A stretch of DNA of 64,000 bases. Source: Lytechinus variegatus. Taxonomy: Eukaryota; Echinodermata; Echinoidea; Temnopleuroida; Toxopneustidae. The notes under the pieces are model-generated. The model ran no database searches, was not told the origin of the DNA, and saw nothing but the letters and a program-made list of their open reading frames with translations. Made by a program: the position numbers and the translations under genes. The stretch is taken from the NCBI RefSeq assembly GCF_018143015.1, contig NC_054756.1:16886402-16950401 (forward strand), read 5' to 3'. Below, one piece after another: positions 45,110-64,000 of this stretch (its first letter is position 1; each line of letters opens with the position of its first letter).

Positions 45110-46770
45110 CAATATGGTTTTAAAAATTTATCTTTTAAATCTTTAAAATGCCACAACACTGACGTTTATATGATAGGGGAGGGGGGTCTTGAAGGGCACG
45201 ACACCACAAAAATAATCATGACAAAGACAATAAAGGGTGGTGGGGACAGGATGAATTCTAATGAAAGTTTTTCCAAATGGAATGTCCAAAAACTATCGAC
45301 AAATTTCAAATCTGACGTATTTGTATAGAAGCATAAATATATAGGAAAATCGTAAAAAGAAGAGACATAAATAATAATTTTCATGCCTTGGGCGTATTTA
45401 CCTTCATGCTCATTTATACCAGTACTGACACCTCTATGTTGTTTACATTGCCATTGCTCTTGTATTTATGTCATTGTGAAATATAAGTTGGCTTCGTTTG
45501 AATGCTTTCCTGATCATTTTTCCTCCCCCTCGTTCGGAGACATCTGCTCGAGGGTATGAAATAAGACTATTTCTGTCAGACGATGACAAAATACGTCACG
45601 TCATTTCACATCCGACCCGATCAATCTCGCATAGCTTGTGTGTCAACTAATTTCATTATTCCGGAAAAGCTACGGTAAATAATTTTTTGGAAAAAGGGGA
45701 TTTCTTTTTTTGATGGGGAGGCGGGAAAATTGAGTCAATGATAACAACCCCTTCTTGCAATGTTTGTTGTTGGAGATTTGCTCGGATTTCCACCATGACG
45801 GCGTGATCTGCCGAGGACGACGGCGCAAGTGTCAAAACGCTCTCCGTCAGCACCGCGAGCGATGATGTCAGATTTGTTGTGTAGTCTGAATCCACAGCCC
45901 ACAATTCTATCATTAATCGGACAGTGAACATTCTTAGAAACATTTCAAAAAACAGCATATTTGCAAGATGACCCAAACCGATATTTTTTCTTAAAAGGGG
46001 CTTAAAAGATTTGAAATCCTTAAAATGTTAATGTATTTTGGAAATATCGCCGATAACTTTATTAGGGCTGATATAGCGATATGAAAAAATAATGAAAATG
46101 ATTTTATATATGAGGACCAAGTATCAAGTAAAATGCTGTAAAAGATATTTTCTGTGTTACTATTTTAAGAAAGCTGGATAGTGCTAAAGAAAAAGAAAGG
46201 TGGGAGTGACTTTTATTTCTCACAGTGTCTCATAAGGTGTTTTCGTCATTACGATGCAGAACACTCTCAATAAAATAGGAAATGTATTGTCAAATACCCT
46301 GTATGAAGAGCAGACACGAAGTCTTTCTCGAAATGTTAAAATTAAAACAGTAAGTTTGCCCTGGACTGGGGATAAACGACAAATTTTCAACTATTCGTCA
46401 GTTCCGATACTTAGGACGAAACTGCTGCTCCGGTTCTACCAACTTTCGACAAAGATCTCCCAGCTATTTATTGTTTTGACAGGCATTTTAATACATTTAT
46501 TGTTTCTTTAATTCACTCCGCATGACGATGCGAAGACTCTATTCACCTTATAGGAACATTGTCAATAAGATCTCTGCCTATATCGCATAAGGCAAGCAAT
46601 TTGGAGGTTCAGATAATTTCTATTTAAATATTATTAATAGTTTGATTTTCGTAAAAATTATACCGAAACGCTAATTATGATTTGTCTTACACTCTGAAAA
46701 AAGGGTGCTGATCAGAATCTTTCTTTGTCCGTATTTGGAACCTTTTCATGGCCCTGGGAAGCGAATGTAT
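45110..46770. other. No supported gene; one unexplained open stretch
   Basis: The minus frame at 45656-45976 (106 codons, including DSDYTTNLTSSLAVLTESV) is GC-richer than the flanks at 45720-45900. I recognise no domain and no convincing splice pair, so I do not call it a gene. Confidence 0.35.
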
Positions 46771-46771
46771 G

Positions 46772-46938
46772 CTGGGGTGCTGCATGACTAGGAAGCACCC
46801 CCTGGTATGGGGTATGACGAATGTAACAGCCCCCCTTTTTTGCTTGTCAAATCATTGGGGACCGAAACCACCTACATTTTGTAGTGAAACCCCCATTTTT
46901 GCTTGTCAAATATCCAGGTCAATACTTCAGCACCCCAG
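46772..46938. mobile_element. Short inverted-repeat element (ctggggtgctg)
   Basis: 167 bp with perfect 11-bp inverted ends ctggggtgctg / cagcaccccag. Inside, tttttgcttgtcaaat appears twice; the same word is inside the hAT-like element at 10053, suggesting relation. Confidence 0.6.
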
Positions 46939-46944
46939 TAATAA

Positions 46945-49900
46945 AAAACCGTTTAAGGTCCTTCAAAGAAGAGAAATGGGCTCTGAACAATCATTTTGAT
47001 TTTTGTTTTCATTCTACAAGAAACCCTTTATTTTATACAACTTATGGGCCCTGTAAAAATCTTGGTTTCACACCATCAACAAACACATAAAGAACCTTAA
47101 AATGTTTATTGTAGAACAAAAAAAAAACCCATAAACGGTTCCCATGGACGATTTGGGGGTTTGGAAACCTTTATGATTCTTTGAGGAGGTTCAGAATACT
47201 GGGCGAAGAAAAATTCTACAATTTCTAAGAGCATGAAGAGGGTACTTTTGATGAAAGTAGAAAAGGGAAAAGGATAAAAGATATTTCTGCAATTGGAAGC
47301 TCAACTTTCATCTTCGGTATTCACATCATGATAACGAACATTTAGAGAACCTTCCAAATATTTTCCATATTAAGCCACATCAGGCTCTTTCCAAGAATTC
47401 TGCAAACAAATATATTCTTTGCAAGCAATTTAAAACCAGTGAAAATATCATTTAAAATTATAAACTAATGAAAGTTAATCCTGTTATGTGGAAAACACGA
47501 TATACACCCATGGCACAGAAATGTACTAATTCTGTGATTCGAAAATGTCAATGTTATATCCCAGATATAGGAGAAATAGGATTGATCTTTCTTTTAAAAC
47601 AGTTACAGAGCCTGAATAGTCTCGTGACCGATTTCACTTGGGCCCGTGTATAACAATTTAGATGCTCTCTCTGGTCAGCTCTATGCTTTGGTGTATAGAT
47701 GATAGATGGGAGCACTAGGGGGCCTGCCCCCCCCCCCAAAAAAAAAAAATCACGACCAAGGAAAAAGAAAAAAAAATCAAATTTAGATAATATAGAATTT
47801 TTTCTTTTTCATCCTCTTATATCCGTAGATGATAAGCGCCTTCTTCAGTTCATTTCTTATATATACTTGCTTACGAGCTCTTCCTGTGTTCAGTCATGAA
47901 CCGATCATCTTCGGTGGTATTACGTATGGTCGGCACGCGCCTCTGATAATGGGCGGTTCGACTATAAGTCTGTGGGGGCACATCTCTTTTGAATGAAAGA
48001 AACACAAGTGCGTGTATTTCAATACCCCTCACCATCATCGGATCACGCAGACAGGCATCGTTCTTACACCAATTTAACAGCGCTTTAATCGGGGAACTAC
48101 ACTCAAACCAAACGAATACACACAGGAAATAATATCATAATTATGACAATACCACAATATTGACTAAGCAGAAGCGCCGTGTATTATTGTCAAACGCATA
48201 ATGCGCTCACAAATTCCATGGGGGAAACAAATCACTAGTTTTGGTAGAGGAACGCCTAAAGGTCCCGACGACCGTCGTCTTTTGGAAAGGTTAAAGTGGT
48301 GTGTAATTGCGTTAGACTCGCTGGAATAAATTCGGCCCATTATCGGGCTACTTTCCAGTGCAAATTACCATCATATCGTTTAGATGCACCTCGTGTGGCT
48401 TACAGAAATCAGAAGCTTCAACAGCCTGCGCTAATGGGAAAAGACAAACAGGAGAAGTGCCCCTATTCAGTTTGTTTCAGACCATGGGCTAATCCGAGAT
48501 GAATAGGTAGTCAACGATATTTTAGCTTCATATTTATCTGTTTGCTAAAGTATATATGACTAGCACCATTTTTTTAATGAGGATTTGTATATTTTATTTA
48601 AATATTTACAACCTCTTAGACGAGGCCAGCTTTCACTGAATTACTGTTCCATGGAAAATGTACAAGTTGAGGAATTAAATCATTGTTTTTTTTTTCCAGA
48701 GGAGTAGGCATATCATTTTCTCTGAAGATAATGATTGTTCCTTCATTTCTCCTAATGAATTATTTTAAACAACTCATTTCATTTGAATACTCCAAAAGCA
48801 CCACAACAAAAGACTACAAATTACCTGTTTATCGCCACCCCCCCCCGTACACAAAATTACATTTAAAAAAAATCACACAAAAATTGTTCAGAGTCTCCCA
48901 TTGCGTTTTTCGGACTTTTCTTTTTTTGTTTGTTAGATGAATTTTTCCAGTATTCAAGCTTGATGCCCTTTCAAGTGTCTTTAAGATCCCAAACATCTTT
49001 GATGAGATCTTATAGCATGATTTCTTCTTTCGATATAAGGTCCAAAATCATATAATGTCATAACATAAAGTAAGACAAAAATCAAATAAATTTGTATTTC
49101 AGATATTCCAATTACAGAAATTAGAGTCTCCATCAAAACAAAAAACAAAAACATGCACAATTTATACAAAGAGGAAACATGTCACATTGAATGTATCAAA
49201 CATATTTTATTCATTCGGCACGCATAATTTCAGCTCCAATTCCCTCACACATTGAATAAGCAAAATTTGTAAGAAATAAACATATTTCAATAAAACTCAA
49301 TAATATGACAGCAAATAATAATAATAAAGTTTGATCGGGATCTCATTTTGTGGCATATTTAATAGTTCCGACTGAATAAATGATTTAATTGCTCTTCTTT
49401 TATACAAGTTTATGAATTTTGATTGCTACTCAGTAGTACAAATTAAATGATGATAAATATCATCACCACTAAAAGCAAGAAACGATTCAAAGTAATCATT
49501 TCAACTATAGTTGAAATGGATCACAGCATACTAATAATGATAGTAATTCATAAAATATAAACAAGTAAAAAAAGTACTCATGATATATTATATGCTTATA
49601 TAAAAATGGTACAATAATATACCTTGTATACTGCAAATTGCTTCCCTTTGATTCAATCTTTGGAAGACCATTTGCTGTTTAATACAGCTTGAATTTTGCT
49701 TATGTAAATGCATGATTATGTTTGATTTGTATCGTGTAGCGAAATAATGAAGAAATGAATGATCTTTGACTTTTAAGTTCATAAAGTTCTGAGAAATACT
49801 TGCAATAAAAGATCCGTGTAATGGGTTTTCAATACGAGGATAGTTCATCTCGTCAAAGTAAAGACAATAGGGGAAGGGGATAGCATCTAAACTAAGTCAA

Positions 49901-50030
49901 TGTGCCACCTTCTGGATCAATAGTCTTGACATATATACACTTTTAAAGCAAGTCATGTGAAGTTTAGCAATAAGTACAGCACAACCTACAAATAAAAGAT
50001 TGGAAGTGTAAATGGTAAAGAGTGACAGAT
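46945..50030. other. No supported gene
   Basis: AT-rich intergenic DNA with homopolymer runs and short chance frames. Some of 49.2-52.06 kb may be 3' UTR of gene C. Confidence 0.45.
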
Positions 50031-50036
50031 ACGCTC

Positions 50037-50286
50037 TAAATGCAAGAGCTAATCTGGTTCGTAATCACACTCGTCTCAGAGTGAGACAAGGGACCAGTCA
50101 TTTTGGAGTGCAATGTAGCTCCTTTTTGGAGTGAACTGTGCATATACAATATTTTTAAAACATTTTCACTCCAACAGGAGCTATAATCCACTCAAAAAAG
50201 ATGCAAAGACCACTCCAAAAATGACCGGTTCCTTGTCTCAATCTGAGAAGAGGGTGACTAGGGACCAGATTAGCTCTTTTGCATTA
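50037..50286. mobile_element. Inverted-repeat element (aaatgcaagagctaatctgg)
   Basis: About 250 bp. The left arm aaatgcaagagctaatctgg pairs with ccagattagctcttttgcat, and inner words cattttggagtg / cactccaaaaatg pair as well. No coding. Confidence 0.7.
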
Positions 50287-50384
50287 AGAATGTAAATAAC
50301 TCGGTGGGCATAGATATACTACAAGAATACAATATTGGAAAATTTCACCCTGGGTAAGGAGGGTGGGGGCAATTTGATTAGTTC

Positions 50385-50408
50385 ACCATGGACCTACGTG
50401 TCCACGGT
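50385..50408. repeat. Short palindrome accatggac-ctacgt-gtccacggt
   Basis: A 9-bp inverted pair with one mismatch. Its ends match the hairpin at 20327-20368 (catggaccta...taggtccacggt). Confidence 0.5.
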
Positions 50409-51295
50409 TTCACAAAAACATTTTCTCATTGATTTCATTTCATAAATTTGGTCTCAGCCAATCAGATGCAAGGACAGCAGTAGCTTAAAACAGCTGAGAG
50501 CAGATGACAAACTGTCTTATGAAATGCTCATTAGGGTATCAGTGGTAACACAAAGCTTATTGCTGAATTGTAATGGCAGACTTTAATGCATGATTACATT
50601 GATCATTATGTGCGATCATCAGTATCAATACATATGAACTGTGTGATCAATTGCTGAGCTGTGTGTTATATGCGCACCAGATCTGGGGTTGATGTTTACA
50701 AGGTTTCTGTGGTGATAGTCAATAGAGGGCGAAATCTGCATACAATTCTGGTTACTGTAGACAAAATCACAATTATGAAATTCAAAGTAGAATGAATTTC
50801 CAGAATTTAGTAAAAATCGAAAGCACAAATTCTGAACTAAAGACAATCATAAAAACACCTATTAATTTTTAACATAAAAACAGATTGGAAATTCTTCAGT
50901 GCTTCTAATTCAAAATTAAAGGCAAATTACAGCCAAATGCTGCCAAGTATTTTTGCCAAGTATTTTTGCTGCCAAGTATTAATTGTCATATCATCTAATA
51001 TATCATTCACGTCAACTTAATGAGGCACTAAAATCAACGTCAGCTTGTCAGTATTAGCACCTGAAAAATATAAAACATTCAAACAATTATCCCGCCATAA
51101 AAGTTGTGAAAAACCCCTAAGAGATAAAGGCAACCGAATAAAAAACATGGAATTTGTATGAAATCAAAATACACATTTGCATATCAACTAACTATGAAAA
51201 GCCTCATTTGAAAAAAAGATGCAAGGGTATTCTTCAAAATAATGAGGAATGTGTAGATTTAATTTTATATGATTTGTAAACATTTTCTTCCATTT

Positions 51296-51301
51296 TTTAT
51301 T
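51296..51301 (-). terminator. Possible poly(A) signal of gene C
   Basis: The minus strand has AATAAA about 760 bases after the stop. Several other such words lie further on, so the choice is uncertain. Confidence 0.25.
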
Positions 51302-52063
51302 AATCTTAATACTTATTCAGTATTTTGAGTGTGAGTCAAGTCACAATATCTGTTTGCAAAAATTAGATAATTGATCATATTACCAATCTAATACTCTTCA
51401 GTATTATTCAATCATAACAATGCATTCCAATAAATATGTAAATAATACTGGTTTAATGTAACTATAAATAGGAAGATCATTTGTTGGGCTATGATACTGT
51501 AAATTTTTCAATATGTAAATTACATTTGCTAGAAATATTTTGTTCCTTTGTTGGCTTTTAATTCTTCTTTTACTTTATACAGTGAATCACAAGTACTGTC
51601 TGCTGAAATGTGCATATTGAATAGATCCACTTTTTATACTCAGCTTCAATAGATTCTGTTTGGTATAAAACAATTTGATACTTTGTCAATTGTAAAATGC
51701 TTATGAATAAAAAAATTAATTATAAAATTTGCATAAAAAATGTTGAAAACGTATGTTGTTCAATGACTCTTCTAAAAATGTCAATGGGCCAATACCCTAT
51801 AATAATTTCAATTTTAATATGAGAAAAAGTTTCGAAAAAGAATTTCAAGGTCAATCTCAAGGTGATACATGTTGTTGCATAAAGAAATCTAAATGACATT
51901 GGCAAACTTATATCCATTCCAACGATATATACATACAATCTTGAACAATTGCAAGTGATTGCCCGCATCAATTACAAATGCACATCATTCAAATCATTAC
52001 ACCAATTTGCGCTGGAACGTCTTTCAGTCAATCAATCACTATCATTATAGTCTGTTGTCATGG

Positions 52064-63362
<11,299 letters not shown>

Positions 63363-64000
63363 CTATTGAGAAATAAAACAAATAAAGAACGTCAACATTT
63401 AGAATGAAAATGATAAGCATCCTAAAAAGTCATATTAAAGTACCACGATTACCAATGAGACCTATGGAAAGAACATACATTTTTGCAACAAATCAAGAAA
63501 TTTGTACAATAAAACAAAGTTTGAAATTATATCATCCATGTAGCTGCTTTAGGGTATATATAACTTAATATTTAATTTTGATAGTTGCATGATTTTTTTT
63601 TTGGGGGGGATACGAAAACCAAAATAGGCTCTGAATACAATGACAAATTAATTACTGAAGTAACTAATGAATTAATAAAATTAAAAAAATGCCTGTAAGA
63701 GAAATGTGAAAGGAAACAGAAATTTACATTACAAGTTACAGCTAAGCTGCAAACAAAAAAAATAATCAATAAAGTAAATAAGAAATTGGAAGGGGTTAAT
63801 CAAGATAAATTCTTGAAAGCAGCTTCATAGGGAAATAAGATTACATCAGAAAAAGTGAAAGATATATGAACTAATGAATATGAATGAGAAGTATCAATGT
63901 AGATTATATTTCATATTAATTTTAGCAAAAGACAACCCAGATATTAGTCACTAATGCCTGTGAATTACGTCTTGATTCAAAGTAAATTTCTCATTATGGT
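63363..64000. other. Gene C intron to window edge
   Basis: No EGF exon or other feature seen. The frame of EGF a requires a phase-1 exon further upstream, beyond the window. Confidence 0.55.

Overview
The window is animal nuclear DNA: AT-rich, gene-poor, with short symmetric phase-1 exons, GT-AG introns, tRNA-derived SINEs, a CR1-like LINE and many small inverted-repeat transposons. The calcium-binding EGF exons resemble those of sea urchin fibropellins, so an echinoderm, probably a sea urchin, is my best inference; nothing read here proves the species. All exon calls were made by eye from splice signals, reading phase and domain cysteine patterns.

Gene A (minus strand, about 24.93 kb down to about 2.74 kb) is a secreted EGF-kringle protein. 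From its 5' end it has a TATA box and 5' UTR exon, a signal-peptide exon, five small phase-1 exons coding a Cys-rich segment I cannot assign to any family, 14 EGF exons, five exons coding three kringles, and a candidate short terminal exon. Every junction is phase-compatible. The joined reading frame would be about 948 codons if the terminal exon is right. The middle EGFs grew by local tandem duplication of about 1-kb and 0.23-kb units, and dead EGF exons lie between live ones. A 2.55-kb hAT-like element with an 8-bp target duplication sits in one duplicate, and the matching empty site survives in the other. A 5'-truncated LINE lies in a kringle intron.

Gene B (plus strand, 34.09-34.96 kb) is an apparently intronless bHLH transcription factor of the Bhlhe22/Bhlhe23 (Beta3/Oli) family. 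It stands alone between long repeat-rich intergenic stretches.

Gene C (minus strand, from beyond the right edge at 64 kb down to 52.06 kb) is the 3' part of a type I membrane protein: eight EGF-like exons, a CUB-like exon without cysteines that carries an Arg-Arg-Arg-Arg run, a basic linker exon, three more EGF exons, and a last exon coding the transmembrane helix and a cytoplasmic tail of about 178 residues with a PPxY motif. Its 5' end is outside the window.

The stretches 24.9-34 kb and 35-52 kb hold no other gene I can support. They contain SINEs, inverted-repeat elements (at least three families present more than once), foldback-like sequences and simple repeats.
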